Counted from the first letter of the stretch, positions 1 through 12,071 are shown. The stretch is 64,000 nt of DNA from Cenococcum geophilum 1.58 (GCA_001692895.1 KV748197.1:1555813-1619812); one strand, 5' to 3'. Numbers and translations are program-made. The notes: generated by a model from the sequence alone, not told the origin.

Positions 1-499
1 CTTAAGACTAGGATAATTAAGAATTAGACTTAACGCGGTAAATATAATATTTATAGCTAAAATTTAAAGGGTATATAGCTAACTAGTAAGAATAGGGGAA
101 GAACTGGAGATAATAATAGATTTAGATATAAAAGCGCTAGTAGGAACATAAAATACGGGAATAGAAAGCTCTATATAAAATAAGTAGTAACTAGGGTATA
201 GATATAAGAAATAGAAGTTCTAAATATTCTAGAGAAAGTGGAAATAGAAGAAGTAAGGAATAAAGGAGAGGCGAAGGACCCTTGCTAGGGGTCCGCTACC
301 TATCCATTATACAGTATAACTGCGGTAATATAAACTACCGTCTTGTAAGGCCCTTACTAGACAGCCTAGACCTAGAGAAATACTATATCCTTGCTATATA
401 AGAGCTGTATTATAATGCCTATATATAATTAATATACTGCCCCTAAGGATTCTAGCTCCTATATAAACCAAAAGCAGCTATACGCGTATACTTTATAAT

Positions 500-1000
500 T
501 AGTAAGGCTATTAGCCTATCCTTATAGTTATAGTAGGCAGTTAACTTAGATATTATAGTTATAATAATCTAGACATATAGGGGACTAGTATAGATTATTA
601 ATATATATAACCCTAGGGTTAAAGGGGTCCTATAAATAGAGAATATTATATTAATAATAAGCTTACTAGAAACCGAAGGTATAGAGTTTATCCTATTAGG
701 AGATATAAACCTCCACCACCTACGGTAGGGAGGTATCTATATTGCTGCTAAATGATAAGTAGAGTGCCTACTAAGAGCTATAGATACCTAGGGCCTTAAA
801 CTAACTACCCCCTTAGGAGTAATTATATAGCAATGAGGCACCGCTAGAAGTATAATTAACCTTATATTTATAGATAAAGGCCTATACTAGAGACTTAAAA
901 GGTGCAACCCTAAAGAAGAATAGGTACTTACTTTAGACTATATCCCCATTTAGATACAGCTAGATCTAGATATTAAGGCGTAACTAAATAGCAAAAGATA
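500..1000 (+). pseudogene. LINE copy 1 endonuclease domain (APE type), broken
   Basis: Around 693-719 the plus frame reads L-L-G-D-I-N-L-H-H. This is the GDxNxHH signature of the exonuclease/endonuclease/phosphatase fold that nicks target DNA to prime LINE reverse transcription. The flanking frame continues through RIP-type stops. The domain lies upstream of the RT, as expected in ORF2. The Asp and His of the motif are intact here, but the frame around them is not translatable. Confidence 0.7.
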
Positions 1001-1839
1001 CGCAATAAGAAGGCTTAAAATAGATAGCTTCCTTAATATAGTTAAATAACAACTTTAAGACCTAAAAGAAATCCACCTGATAATAAACGAGCGAGGCTTA
1101 TTAGCTACCTCTAAGAAAATTAACCGAAGACTAGAAAGGATCTAGGCAGCAATTTAAAATAGGCTAGAAGAGTACTACCCGGTCTTAAAACCGGGCCCCT
1201 ATATACGACATATATAGTCCGCATAATACGCAGTTCTTATTACCAGCTAATAATGAGTAAGAAGAAAATATATAAGCAGCTATAATCCTAAAGACGAGAG
1301 ACAATATAAAGACATAAGAAACTAGCTAAAGAATACCCTAAAAAAAGAAGTAAGGAATAGCTGGAGACGGTTTATAAATAAGTATATTACTAACCTAAGC
1401 CTCCCCTATAATAAAGGTCTTTAGAGAATAGTAAAATAGGTAAAAAAAAAAAGGCGGGATGTCTAGTAGAAGACCTATACCTTCCGCCCCTATAAAGACT
1501 AGGTGAATTACTAGCTATAAGCAATAATAATAAGAAGGCAAAGATTCTTATAGAAAGATTTTTCCCTTAACTAGCTTTAGTAGACCTTAGCGATATTATA
1601 GGCGAAGTACTAGTAACTTACCTAAGGGTTAATAGCGATATAATAACTAAAGAAATAGCCAGAACTATTAGCCGCCTTTTAAATAATATAGCACTAGGAC
1701 TAGATGGGATCTTAAATAAAGCCCTAAAGACCTGCGGACTACTAATAGCACCTTAGCTTACGGATATAGCTAGAGCATACTTTATAATAGGCTACTACTT
1801 AAGACTTGAAAGAGCTATAATAACGTTTATCCTATATAA

Positions 1840-2600
1840 AGAAGGTAAAGTAAACTACTTACTTCTAGGGAGCTACCGCCCTATTGCCTTAGAGAATACC
1901 CTTAGTAAGATCTTAGAAAGGGTAATAGCGGACTATATAGCAGATATAGCTAAGGAATACGCTTTACTACTATAAAGCTAAATAAGGGCAAGAAAGAACC
2001 GCTTAACACTATTAGCACTTATACTACTTACTACCACCACTAAATCTGCATGGGCGATGCGAAGGGACTTTATAGTATTAATGCTTAGCCTAGATATTAG
2101 CGGCGCCTATAATAACATACCCTACAAGTGTCTCCTATATATTCTTAGGGTAAAAGGCTTCCTAGAATGGATTATATAATTTATTTAAGGGTTTATAGGT
2201 TAAAAAGAAATATTATTAGTCTTTAACGGATACTAAAGCCCCCCTATTATAGTTNNAANAGNAATACNATAANGATNACCCCTNTNGCCTATACTCTTCC
2301 TTTTCTTTATAAGNAACCTGCTTAACTCCTTTAAGGAAGGGGCGACCTAGGGGATAGGCTTTATTAATAATATAAACCTAATTATATACGGGCCAACAGC
2401 CGTAGAGAATTATAGAACACTAGAGAAAACTTATAATACCTATATAAAATAGGCAAGATAATATAGAGTCTAATTCTTACTAGAGAAATACCAGCTAATT
2501 TATTTTATAAGAAAACGTAACTAATTTATAGATCTTTAGTATATAATTCGCATCTAAGGCCTTAGGGGTTAACCAGTTTAGGGCCTAAGAGTATTAGGAG
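1840..2600 (+). pseudogene. LINE copy 1 reverse transcriptase domain, broken
   Basis: Read through stops, the frame gives S-Y-R-P-I-A (1871-1888), the conserved LINE RT block 'SYRPIxLLNxxxK'. It then gives D-I-S-G-A-Y-N-N (2093-2116), the D-x-S-x-A-F/Y block. At 2360-2371 the expected Y/F-x-D-D catalytic box reads F-I-N-N: both Asp codons have become AAT by G-to-A change, so the enzyme is inactive even apart from the stops. A patch of ambiguous bases (2255-2314) falls inside the domain. Confidence 0.75.
2255..2314. other. cluster of ambiguous bases (N) in LINE copy 1
   Basis: Nine scattered N characters lie in the RT domain. Similar clusters sit at 11615-11652, 29670-29741 and 33329-33374, and isolated N occur at 53895, 54445 and 54447. 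All lie in repeats, which suggests unresolved differences between collapsed or co-aligned copies rather than biology. Confidence 0.8.
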
Positions 2601-3239
2601 TATAGGTAAATAGTAAGCTCCGGTGGAGCGTATATACGGCGTAAGTGGCCCATAAGGGCTAAGTATAGTATATTATATTATCTAGGATCGCTAACTCTAT
2701 ATAGGGTCTATGCTTTTAGAGGTTACGCCTACTATATATAGTAGTTATCCGGCTAACTATAACGTATAGGTCTAGTATTTGGGCCATTAGAGAATCTAAA
2801 AAAGGCCCCCCTAAATCGCTCCTTAAACCACTCTAAAAGGTCTAAACAGCCTACCTTTAAAGTATAATAGGCGGATATAAGCGAACGGCTACAGCACTGC
2901 TTAAGAAGGAAGCTAATATTCCCCCCCTTTAACTATATATTAAAGCCGCTACAATATAAAGGGCGTAAAAGGAACGTAACTTTAATATTATAAAGTATAT
3001 TAAGACACACCTAAATAAACTATAGAGGGACCCTAGGGCGCCTTATAGGAGAATAAACTAATAACCCTAAAGTAGGGAAGATATATTAGAGAAACAGGTA
3101 AAAAAAGTAGAAGAAAAATAGTACTGCTTTAGGGCCTAGGCCTATATAGAGGAGGAAGGGAGACGCGTAAGAGGCTAGTAAAGATAATAGCAAGAGAGAA
3201 AAAGGAGCTAAAGTAGAGTATAAAAGAACGCCGGGAAAC

Positions 3240-3700
3240 TATCTACTATAGTGTAATACTAGCCAAACTAACGCTAGAGAGGTGTATGGGAGTTAAAGGT
3301 ATAGAGGCTAATTAAGGCAAGAGGAACCTAAGCGGTAGTATGGTTAACGCTATAGGGGGTAAACACTCTAGGGCTCTAAGAAAGCCTAATAAAGGCAGAA
3401 AATATAATGGTAATACTCTTAAGAATAGGAATAATAGGACTAAAAGACTGGCTCTACTAGGCGGGTATCCTAAGATGCAAATATAGCTGGCTAAGACAGA
3501 CACTAAAATATATAATACTATTATGCCCCCTATATACTAACCAAGAAGTAATACTTTTAGTAGCTAGCATAGAGAACTATAAGACACTGCTCTTAATATA
3601 AAAAGGCCTTAAGGCGGTTACCTAGTGGCTTATTAGCTAAAATATACTAAACCAGTTCTAGGTTGTAAAGGAAATAGTAATAAAGGGCAGGGGGGCGAGT
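3240..3700 (+). pseudogene. LINE copy 1 C-terminal zinc-knuckle region of ORF2
   Basis: In one plus frame the stretch around 3465-3545 reads R-C-K-Y-x4-R-Q-T-x2-Y/H-x4-C-P-L. This resembles the C-x-C-x(n)-H-x(4)-C cluster that ends many fungal LINE ORF2 proteins. The Cys and His to Tyr differences are the changes expected from RIP. The same region is recognisable in copy 2 (about 33500-33640) and, on the minus strand, in copy 3 (about 25320-25400). Confidence 0.6.
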
Positions 3701-3984
3701 AACGAGCGCCCCCTAATAACTCTATAGTAGTAGAGTAAATTTTATAATATTAGCGCATCCGTAGGCTTATTACAGCAGCAGTAGTTCCTAAAGAGATTAA
3801 AAAGTAAGGTAGTAGGAGTACTATAGGTGACTCGCAGGTGCCTTATAGGCGAGTTTTAAAAGGTAGGGAGATAGATTACGGGGTTTTCTTAAATAGAGTT
3901 TTCTCCCTATATGTATATAAGGAGTAGTCCGCGTAGGCCTAATAGGGATCCAAATTGGACGTTAAGCAATAAATTATTATTAAG

Positions 3985-4400
3985 AGGTGCGGCTATCTAT
4001 CTTCTTAAGCCAGAATATTAAGAGCGGATTTCTTACTATAGGCCTATTACCGTATAATCCTTAGCGCGTTTTATCGTCGCTTCTAGTTATAAAGATACCT
4101 TCTCTACTAGGCATAGTCAACGGCCTAGTACCTTAATGGACGTTAGAAACGCTATATACTACTACTTAGCTAGAGTAGCAGGTAAGGCTTATATATAACC
4201 TCCTTTAGCGCTAGTTACAGAGCCCTACTAGCTAGGCAGTTAACTAGCTTATTAAAGGCTGCCAGCTTACTATATATTTAGCAGTAATGCTTACAAAAGA
4301 GAATATAGAGCTTTACGCGGTCAATTAACATAAAAAGTAGAAGTAATAGCAGCGCCAAAGGTATATTATTGACCCGAGGTACGAGTGGTCTATTACTTTT
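3985..4400 (+). pseudogene. Fot1/pogo-like DDE transposase, C-terminal remnant
   Basis: Read through stops, the plus frame matches the style of the C-terminal tail of fungal Fot1/pogo (DDE_1) transposases. A G-x2-P-Y/F-N/D-P-x-R-V-L-S block lies near 4040-4070, followed by a Q-rich stretch and Q-L-x-K-G-C-Q-L. It ends with L-T-x-E-N-x-x-L-Y-A-V-N and a basic K/R-rich end at about 4290-4370. No DDE catalytic core is present, because the LINE copy 1 3' end abuts directly upstream, consistent with the LINE having landed inside this gene. Recognised from memory of the family pattern; a protein search through stops would settle it. Confidence 0.55.
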
Positions 4401-4584
4401 AGGTATATGGGTGTCTAAATTTTTAAACCCTTGCCAAGCCAGCCTTTAATTAGTTAGAAAAAAAACTTACGCGCAGTAAGTTATGGCAGAATCCACGTGA
4501 TAAACATCAAAATATTATAAACATTAAAATATCCTAGTATTGCGCCTTCCTTTTTATTAATACCTCTATTAATACTATAATATA

Positions 4585-4730
4585 TATTATAAATATAGCA
4601 GATCCTACTGTAATTAAGTGCAGCAAGTGCCATATCTATAAGCCCCGCCTTAACTTTGTTAAAGACAGCCCTTTAAATAAGATTTTAAAGCTATGCCAGT
4701 TATGTCAGTCAAAGGCGCGTCTTCCCTATA
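4585..4730 (+). pseudogene. Helitron A N-terminal Cys-rich segment
   Basis: The plus frame reads K-C-S-K-C-H-x-Y-K-P-R, a spacer, then L-C-Q-L-C-Q-S-K-A-R. Two CxxC pairs spaced like a small zinc ribbon sit at the start of the Helitron protein, and the stretch is unusually free of stops. It is absent from Helitron B, which is cut off further in. I infer it is the N-terminus of the Rep-Hel protein or a small separate ORF; a start codon was not determined. Confidence 0.5.
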
Positions 4731-5179
4731 TATTACTTCTACTTTTACTTACTTTTCTAGGCCTTTAAATATAATTTAAATAAGCGGAGAGCTCTTATAG
4801 AGTTAGGTTCTACTACTAGGAATTGTCCTATAAGGCACTAATAAACTACTCTACCTAAAAACAATACTGAGAACGCCTTCCTACCTTACGGCTAGAACAG
4901 TTAAGATACCCCTAAAATAGCTTAACGGCGGAAGATAATTAGGGTAATATAACGGGAGTACTACATTCTTAATTAACGGGGTGAAGCTTACTCGCCTACT
5001 CCTCCGCTATATACCACAGATAAAGCTCCGTGTAGTAGAAGAGGCACTCTAGATAGCCTAAATGCGTCCTCGCCGGAACTAGCTCCTATGCCTACTCTAC
5101 CGCCAATACCTACCCTACTACCAATACCACCTTCCTTATGGCAAGCTCCCTCGCGGCAAGCTCTAACTACGGCTATACT

Positions 5180-5625
5180 ACTACCCGTTTCGGCTGTCGA
5201 TTGGGAGTAAATTAAGAAGTTTAGGAGTATACTACAGGCTAAATATATAGAGACGTGTAGTTGTTGTAAGGAGCGGTGGTTCTAAATAGGCCTAGCTACG
5301 GAGGGTAACAATATAGGTGTATACAAAGCCTATATTAAGGACGCCGATAGCCTTAAAGATCTAACTCTTTCTCCCCTATTTAGTAAAAGTAACGGGCTTA
5401 ATCTGGGGCCTATTCCTAGCTTCCTACCTACACTTACCGCGGTAGAGGAGCTTCTAATTACGCGCGTATACGTTTATCTATAAGTTATGCGTGTACGCGG
5501 CTAGTAATATCGCTATACTGGCTATATCTACTGCTTTAGCCAGAACACACTAAAGACTTAGAGGCAGCTACTACAGCTACCTACTAAACTTAATATACTG
5601 GTCGTAAGGCCTATAGCAGTAGAGG
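5180..5625 (+). pseudogene. Helitron A DUF6570-like domain, broken
   Basis: The frame gives C-C-K-E-R-W-F near 5258-5285. It continues with Y-x-K-D-A-D and L-G-P-I-P-x-F-L-P-x-L-T-x-V-E-E-L-L-I-x-R-V (about 5403-5465). A Q-Y-R-Y-x-G-Y block, L-P-T-K-L and V-V-R-P follow, ending about 5610. This succession is typical of the DUF6570 region preceding the Rep domain in fungal Helitron proteins. Stops replace Gln or Trp. The domain is missing from Helitron B because chromovirus C lies at the corresponding point. Confidence 0.7.
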
Positions 5626-5629
5626 GTGG

Positions 5630-7017
5630 CGAATACCTAAGTCGGCGGTTTACTAAGTGGTATACTATAAGGCGCTCTGCTATAGTATAGTGGCTTTACT
5701 TTCTAAAGGTCAATTATCCTAATTATTGCGACGTTAAAATATATAGCACCCGGCTTACTAGCTTACCCAAAAATGGCTTTATATTAGATTAGCTACCTTA
5801 TATTAATAAGTTAGAGTCTAATTCTAGTAGCCTAACGGCTTACCCTACTACTCCTATACAATGTCCTCCTGTTATTAATCCTCTGCCTACTAAGCTTAGC
5901 AGTAATATACTAGATAGCAAATTAATTAATAATATACTAGATACTTTAGTTCCTGATCTAGTGCCTAACCTTAATAAATTAGAACCTTTAGGTCATGAAG
6001 TTTAATACTAATAAGACCTATAAACGGGCCTAGAGGTTCCTACTATATAATAGACACCTCTCTCTAAGTAATTAGCTAGTTTCATTATACGCAGTACCTT
6101 TCCTACTCTATTTCCTTATGGTAAAGCCAACTTTAATATACTACGAAGCCGTACAGTTACCCTAGCTGCGTACGTCAAGTATATGCTTAAGTATTAGGAC
6201 GGTTAGTTTAGCCGCCACCCCTTATTTCGCTACTATGTATTTAATCGGATTATAAGAGAGTAAGCCCTTAACGCTACCCGCTTCCTTTATAGCCGATTAA
6301 ATAAGAATAGTCTATTTTTAGATAAGCTTAGTAATCTTATAATAAGTAGTAGGGGTAGTTAGGTTCTAAATAAGATTATACAGTATATATAGAAGCTTAA
6401 AGGCACTAGGCCCTACTAGAAGCAGAAGAGAAATAAGCTTACGGCTTATACTGAAAATATTAAGAGCGGGTTTCTATTCTTTACACTTAGCGCGGCTAAT
6501 CTACATTAGTATAATCTATACTTTTATATACCTTTATTTAACAAATAGAAGGCTGCTAATAAAGTTTAACGCTACCAGATTGCTTCTTAGAATCTTAACA
6601 ATAATCCGCATATTGCTGCTTACTAGCTACATCGCTACTTTAATCTATTTAAGAAGCACATACTTATAAGTCTATTTAATAGCACTAACTTTTAGTCCTA
6701 ATATAAGTGGTAGGTATAAGGTAGCGGCTATATATATGGCTTCTTATAGAGTTTAATAGCCCTAAGGCTAGATCTATTAACTAGTAAATTAAGGGCGGCT
6801 TTTACTAAGCACTGGGCTGCTTTTATATCTGTAATAAATCCTAATTAATCTAGGCCTTCTAATCTTTAATATCCTTCTACTCTTAGCTATAAGGAATAGT
6901 TTAACACTAGTAAGCTTCTTACCGCCTACCTTAATTGATTTTAACGGCACCGTAATTGCACTAAATCTTACTGCTTAAGACTAAATAAAGGCTCCGCTAG
7001 AGTAAAGGAGTACCGCT
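5630..7017 (+). pseudogene. Helitron A Rep domain (Helitron_like_N), HUH motif destroyed
   Basis: One long plus frame, open apart from RIP-type stops, carries the Helitron_like_N domain, which nicks and joins DNA at the Helitron ends. Landmarks are F-P-T-L-F-P-Y-G near 6107, an A-L-N-A-T-R-F-L segment near 6268, and F-F-T-L-S-A-A-N-L-H near 6475. At 6729-6737 the expected His-hydrophobic-His metal site reads Tyr-Ile-Tyr within G-S-G-Y-I-Y-G-F-L; CAY-to-TAY is the preferred RIP change. The frame is interrupted at 7018-7022, the copia target site, and resumes at 19373. Confidence 0.75.
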
Positions 7018-7022
7018 TTTAC
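7018..7022. repeat. 5-bp target-site duplication (left) of the copia element
   Basis: tttac directly precedes the 5' LTR and recurs at 19373-19377 directly after the 3' LTR. The Helitron reading frame continues across the pair, so this marks a clean insertion. Confidence 0.9.
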
Positions 7023-7244
7023 TGTTAGGAATAAAGGCAAGTGGTCACTATATGAGGCATATTGCCACCACGTGTGGCAAGTTGCTGTTACGTGCGGCAA
7101 GTTGCCGTCATGTGCCGCCGCGGCACTAGCGTGGTGAGGAACCTTAAGTTCCTTACCCCTTTCTTTAAGAATAATTAATAAGAATAATAATTATTATACT
7201 ATCTACGAACCGTAGCTACGTAATATCCCCTTATAAGTCCAACA
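7023..7244 (+). repeat. copia 5' LTR
   Basis: 222 bp, starting tgttagga and ending ccaaca. It is the same length as the 3' LTR; the differences I see are transitions. It keeps more CpA/TpG than its surroundings and carries internal direct repeats built on gtggcaagttgc around 7070-7130, with acgtg cores. Confidence 0.88.
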
Positions 7245-8229
7245 CTAATTAGTGGTTAACTTTACTGTTATACTATAGAGCAGCTAGGTATTCCACCAAG
7301 AAGAGACAAGCCACTATACTAGTGCTACTTATGCTAAAGGAAGCTATCTTTTAAGGTTAGAACTGGTCCTAAACCTTAAATAGAACTCTTTTATAAATTT
7401 AAGGATCTAAAGGCCAGAACTAATCCTAAGCCTTTCTAAGATTATAGATTCTTACGTCTATTACGTAGAATAACACACTTTATAAGTCTTTGTGATTTAA
7501 GGCTAGAACTAGTCCTAAGCCCTATAATCGCAAATATACGTCTAAACGCGTACTAAACGACAAACGCGTACTAAACGATAAATATATATTATAAACGCGT
7601 ACTAAATAACAACCCCTATACTAAATAATAACCCCTACGCCAATAACACTTCCCTCCCTCCAAAAATATAGCTACGCCTACTTTAAATAACTAGGAAGAC
7701 TCCTTACTACTAGGGGTAGCTTTATACGCGAAACTTATTAATAAAAATTAGAACGAATTTACCTTTAATATAATAACTTATATCGTAAAATAAGTTAATA
7801 GCTTTCTCCTACACTATATTATATTCTACTAAAGTAGATACTACGCCGATGTACAGCTATAGGAATATTTTAGGAAGGATTTTATAGGATAGACCGCTAA
7901 CACCTAGGCACTTAGCAATGTTAATATTGTTTAGGATTTTTAAGACTTCCTCTATAGGAATAGGGTATATATTACTAAGAACAGTAACCTAATTACTAGT
8001 AATATTTAGGCCGTTATTACTAGTATAGAAGAACCAGTATAGACGGAAGCTAAGATTATATGTTAACTATGGAAACCTAGAACTAACCTATATTCTTTAA
8101 AAGGCAACTTTAATTTAGAACGAAACCCCTAGAACGCTACTTTTCTACCTAAAGGTGCTCTCCTACCTAGAGGTATTTATCCTCTACCTTCGCCGCCTCT
8201 AGCTTCTCTACTCTAGCTAACTAGTAACC

Positions 8230-8800
8230 CTCTACTATAAGAAGTTACAAATCTAATAAAGGTATATTTGGATAAAGAGAAGAAGTTTAGAGGAGAATTA
8301 TACGATATACTTAGAGTAAAACTATAGGTCTTCTATAACTGTTGTAATAAGGTTAGAATTTAATGCCACTAGTACTACTATACTTTCTCTATTACGTTAA
8401 AGGGACAGGCAGCAACATTCTATTATAATTATATTATGGGTAAAAACTATAGCTTTAATATAATGCTTTAGCTTACTAAAGCCTACTTTAAGACTAATAA
8501 GAATCGCTAACTTTATATATCTAAATAGCGAGAGACTATATTTTAGAGAGTTATTACTTCTAACCTAATAAAGACTTATTTAGAATGTCTTTAATTACTC
8601 TTTAATAAACTCCAGGAAATCTAATGCGGACTTACTAAAACTTACTAAAATAAGAATAGCCTAAGGGACTAGGTTATTTTAGCATGCCGTAGCGTTCCTA
8701 AGTGTAACTTAGCGCTATATAAACCTACGGACACGTTTAAAGGAGTATATACTAAGCTACGCTTTGCCGTAGGTACTATAATATAAATATAAGAATCTTA
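8230..8800 (+). pseudogene. copia gag region
   Basis: Read through stops, the frame contains A-T-F-Y-Y-N-Y, then M-L-x-L-T-K-A-Y-F-x-T-N-x-N-R, then a W/Q-R-E-T-I-F-Q-R segment and a run ending L-R-F-A-V-G-T near 8780. This corresponds to the capsid-forming Gag of a fungal copia element. The knuckle further down (about 8978-9010) reads K-K-C-Y-V-Y-K-K-P-N-C, a Cys cluster in which one Cys has become Tyr. Confidence 0.65.
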
Positions 8801-9339
8801 ATAGCTCTATACTAAAAGCCCTACCTAACTAAGCGTTCCTAACTAATATAATTATAACTAGACTAATTAAATATATAGCGGCCGTAGTAGGGAATATAGG
8901 AAAGGGTATAATTAATGTCGACTATAAGGTAATTATAGAGGTCCTTATAGAGGTTTATTTCGAAATAATCGATAAAAGAAGTGCTACGTTTATAAGAAGC
9001 CAAATTGCTAGTTAACTAGACACTCCCTTAATAAGCGAAAAAAGGCATATAATAAGTTCCATTAGAGTATAAGAAATATTAAAAATCGTAAGGTTACTAC
9101 GGCCTACTTCTAAAGCTTCCTAGTTTAATATAAAGGCGTAGAAGATCTTAAGGATAAGGTTAATAAAACTAAACAGCTCTTTATAGATATAGAAATTAAG
9201 AACTACTCTCCTAACCAATACTTTACTAAGTATAGTAAGGTAAATAGTATATAAACCGTCACTATTCTTAATAACCAATCTACGCTCCATTCTATTATAA
9301 AGTTAGATATCTTTAATAAGCCAAAGGAGAGCTCCGCGT

Positions 9340-9430
9340 TCTCCTTTAACAACAGATACTTAGCAAATATCTTCTATAGTATTATACTAGATACTAGAGC
9401 CGCAGGAGTATCTACAGCAGAAGAACCTTA
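9340..9430 (+). pseudogene. copia protease active-site region, mutated
   Basis: The frame reads I-I-L-D-T-R-A-A-G with D-T-R at 9390-9398. The aspartic protease that cleaves the retrotransposon polyprotein requires D-T/S-G; here Gly (GGN) is Arg (AGA) by G-to-A, so it would be inactive. Confidence 0.65.
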
Positions 9431-9759
9431 AGTTTAAGCCCTTTAGTAGCTTAATAACTCTATTTAGATTAACTATTTAATAGTAGGCCAATATACAATT
9501 CGTTTTAGTAAAGGTACTACAATCTCTCTTAGCATAATTAGGGTTTAAACCCCCTTAGGGTATATTAGCTTCCATATTGTTTCTATAAATACTCCGTTTC
9601 TATTTTATATTAAAGATATAAATAAGTTAGGTATTAGGCTTAACAACCTTAAAAATATACTTATTTAAGGAGATAATTGGGTGCCCGTTATATATAAGTG
9701 GGGTTACCCCTAGTTACTCCTTCATTAACTAGAAAAGAGTATTGCTTAAAGCTACTTAA

Positions 9760-10440
9760 CTAAGTTAGAATTACGCCAACTATACTATCGTTTTGGCCAC
9801 CCATCCGTTTATTAATTGCTTAGGGTTCTTTAGCAAACAGGCTATAAAGTTAAGGTTAAGGCAATTAAGCATTTTATAAAGTACTGCTATTACTACTAAA
9901 TAAACCAGAAGTCCCCTAGCCAATTTAAGTTCACCCTTAAAGATAACTACAACTTTAACTTCTATATTATCGTTAACGTTATATATCTTAGCAGTAAGCC
10001 AGTACTCCAAGTTATTAACTTTTTAACCTCCTTCTAAGCCGCATAATTCTTAAAGGATATATCAGCTAGGAACGCATAGGATACCCTTTAGTTATACTAG
10101 ATTAATATCTACCTAGGACCCCCTAATTAAATTGTCTATAATATAGAAAAGAACTTTTTATCTATAGAGTTCCAACAACAGATAAAGGCAATAGCAATTA
10201 AGGTTAAGGAAGTCCCCGTTAAGGCGTATAATAGTATTAAAAAAGTAAAATAATATTACGCGCTATTACGCCGAGCGTATAAGATTAGTTCTTTAGAACT
10301 AGAGGACGCTAGCAAAGAGCTTATCTTATAAATAGCTATTAAGGCTATTAATAATTCCGCTAGTCTAGATAGGCTTATACCTACGTTACTAGTCTTTAGT
10401 ACCTACCCTTAAATAACTAATAATTCTCCACTATCTCCCT
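9760..10440 (+). pseudogene. copia gag-pre-integrase and integrase core
   Basis: L-R-Q-L-Y-Y-R-F-G-H-P-S-V near 9770 is the gag-pre-integrase 'RxGHPS' landmark, followed by a Cys-poor relic of the zinc-binding site. The core then reads Y-L-G-P-P-N-Q-I-V-Y-N near 10110 (D to N) and E-V-P-V-K-A-Y-N-S-I near 10210. It ends P-T-L-L-V-F-S-T-Y-P near 10380. These blocks insert the cDNA into the genome in a living element. Placement upstream of the RT supports the copia call. Confidence 0.7.
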
Positions 10441-11109
10441 CTATTATATAATAAGCTAAGGCTATCTGTAAAGCAATAAAAGAGGTATAATATCTTTACG
10501 CCACGCGCCAGGTTAACAATATACTAGGAATAAGAAATGGCCTAAACACCTTAACTACGCTTAATTTGCCACTCCAATCTAAAGTATAGGTATAGCGTAA
10601 GAAGGGAGGATGGTTAGGCCCACATAAACTTATTATAAGTAATAGTTAAACTTATACTCTTTAGATGCCCTATAGACCCACTTAATTCCGCTTAACTATT
10701 ATTAAGCCCTACTATAGGAATAATAGTTCCGAGCCTTTATAGGATACCCTAGAGGATACCCTAGAGGATGCCCTAAAGGATACCCTAAAGGAGAACTACA
10801 ATTAATATGCTCTAGAAGGAGACCATAATTCTAATACAATTGTAGCAGATATGCCGCAACTATAACGCGGTAGAGGTCGCCTAAAAGAATTACGAAATTG
10901 CTAACACCTTATTAATTTTAAAGAGTAATTTATTACCGCTATTAAAAGTAGAGATAAGTTATTAATAGCCTTTATAATAGCTAAAGAGAAGGCTGACTTT
11001 GAGCTCGCAAAATAGCTTTAAAAGGAAGGCCGTATTATAACTCTAGGAGCTCCTTTCTAAGCATCTAATAAGCAGGAAATTAACGGTCTTATTATAAGAG
11101 GAGTCTTCA

Positions 11110-11860
11110 AATTCAAGAAGTATAACCCTACTAAGTTCGATGAAGTTCGCATCTTTAAGTTAAGAATAGTTAACGAGATTAAAGGCAAAGCTACTAACGC
11201 CCTATTTAAGAAATTAAGGCTTATTATCTAAGGTTATAACAATAATGGCAAGGAGGTAATTCTTACGCAATCTTCTATAATTTAATAAGCTAGTTAGCGA
11301 GTTATTATTACGCTAGCTCCCTCCTTAATAAAAAATAGAATAGCGGTTTATTTATAAGATATTACTTAAGCCTATACCTAATTAGAGACGCACCTTTAGC
11401 GCTTAATATTAGCATACCTTCCGGAGCAAATTCGCCACCAGTATCCTAAAGATACGATTATAGTTATGCTTAAGCCATTATATAGAATTATAGAGGTAGG
11501 AATTTACTAGTGGGCTATTTACAGCAAGCACTATAATGAGAAGCTTTTAATAACTACTTCTATATTTAATCCCTGCTTCCTTATTATAACTATAGGAACT
11601 CTATTTAGAATTGTNGGCATNNAAACTAACGATATAATTATNTTAGGAGACNACCAATTCTTAGCTCTTAAAGAAGACGAGCTAGTAAAGGCAAATCTTA
11701 TAGCAAAGCTAAAGGAAAAGCTTAGTTTAATAACACTATTACTCTTTAATAGATATATCCTCTCCCTAAATAAGGATTCTATTACTCTACGCTAGAAGGG
11801 TTAAGGTAAGAAGATTAACGTTATTAACGCTAATTCTCTAAAGTAAGGATACGTGGAGCA
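11110..11860 (+). pseudogene. copia reverse transcriptase (RVT_2), 5' part
   Basis: Read through stops: K-L-R-L-I-I-Q-G-Y-N near 11210 (K-x-R-L-V-x-Q), I-T-x-A-Y-T-Q near 11360, L-K-P-L-Y-R-I near 11470 (L-K-x-L-Y-G), and an I-I-L-G-D segment near 11640 where the catalytic Y-x-D-D region should be. The frame runs to the gypsy A insertion at 11856-11860 and resumes at 18049. Several ambiguous bases lie at 11615-11652. Confidence 0.72.
11856..11860. repeat. TSD (left) of gypsy A
   Basis: gagca before the 5' LTR matches gagta at 18049-18053 after the 3' LTR, differing by one C-to-T. The copia RT/RNase H frame is continuous when the element and one TSD are removed. Confidence 0.85.
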
Positions 11861-12071
11861 TATAACGGCGCTATCGCACATTACCTGCCAAATTCTGCCA
11901 TATTCTGCCGACCTGCGATTGGCCCGCCTAAAGCTAGCGCCTTGGCGGCTCACCCTATATATTTGTTTACATCGGTCCTAGCAACCCCTTTTCCTTCTCT
12001 TTAGCTTAGTATCTTCGTAATACGGTATTTATTTAAGCTTCGGTTTAGAGGCATTTATTTAAGCCATGATA
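11861..12071 (+). repeat. gypsy A 5' LTR
   Basis: Starts tataacggcg (from an ancestral TG start changed to TA) and ends catgata. Contains the motif gccaaattctgcc near 11887-11910. It has the same 211-bp length as the 3' LTR, with transition differences only where I compared. Confidence 0.88.

Larger units (their letters stand above)
1..3982 (+). mobile_element. Tad1-like LINE (non-LTR retrotransposon), copy 1, 5' end outside window
   Basis: Degenerate LINE in sense orientation. Read through stops, it shows an apurinic endonuclease motif (about 693-719), a reverse transcriptase (about 1840-2600) and a C-terminal zinc-knuckle region (about 3455-3545). These are followed by a 3' UTR and a short ATT-rich tail at about 3970-3982. 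The same sequence recurs at 24864-30436 (-) and 31010-34053 (+). Comparison with the minus copy shows that base 1 already lies inside the element, so ORF1 and the 5' UTR are off the left edge. It is dead: stops occur every few codons and the RT catalytic Asp pair reads Asn-Asn. Family assignment to Tad1/CRE-like fungal LINEs is inferred from domain order and motif style. Confidence 0.85.

Noticed and set aside
3312-3503. 63-codon minus open frame
   Set aside because: Antisense of the LINE ORF2 C-terminal region.
9780-10010. 76-codon minus open frame
   Set aside because: Antisense shadow of the copia integrase region.
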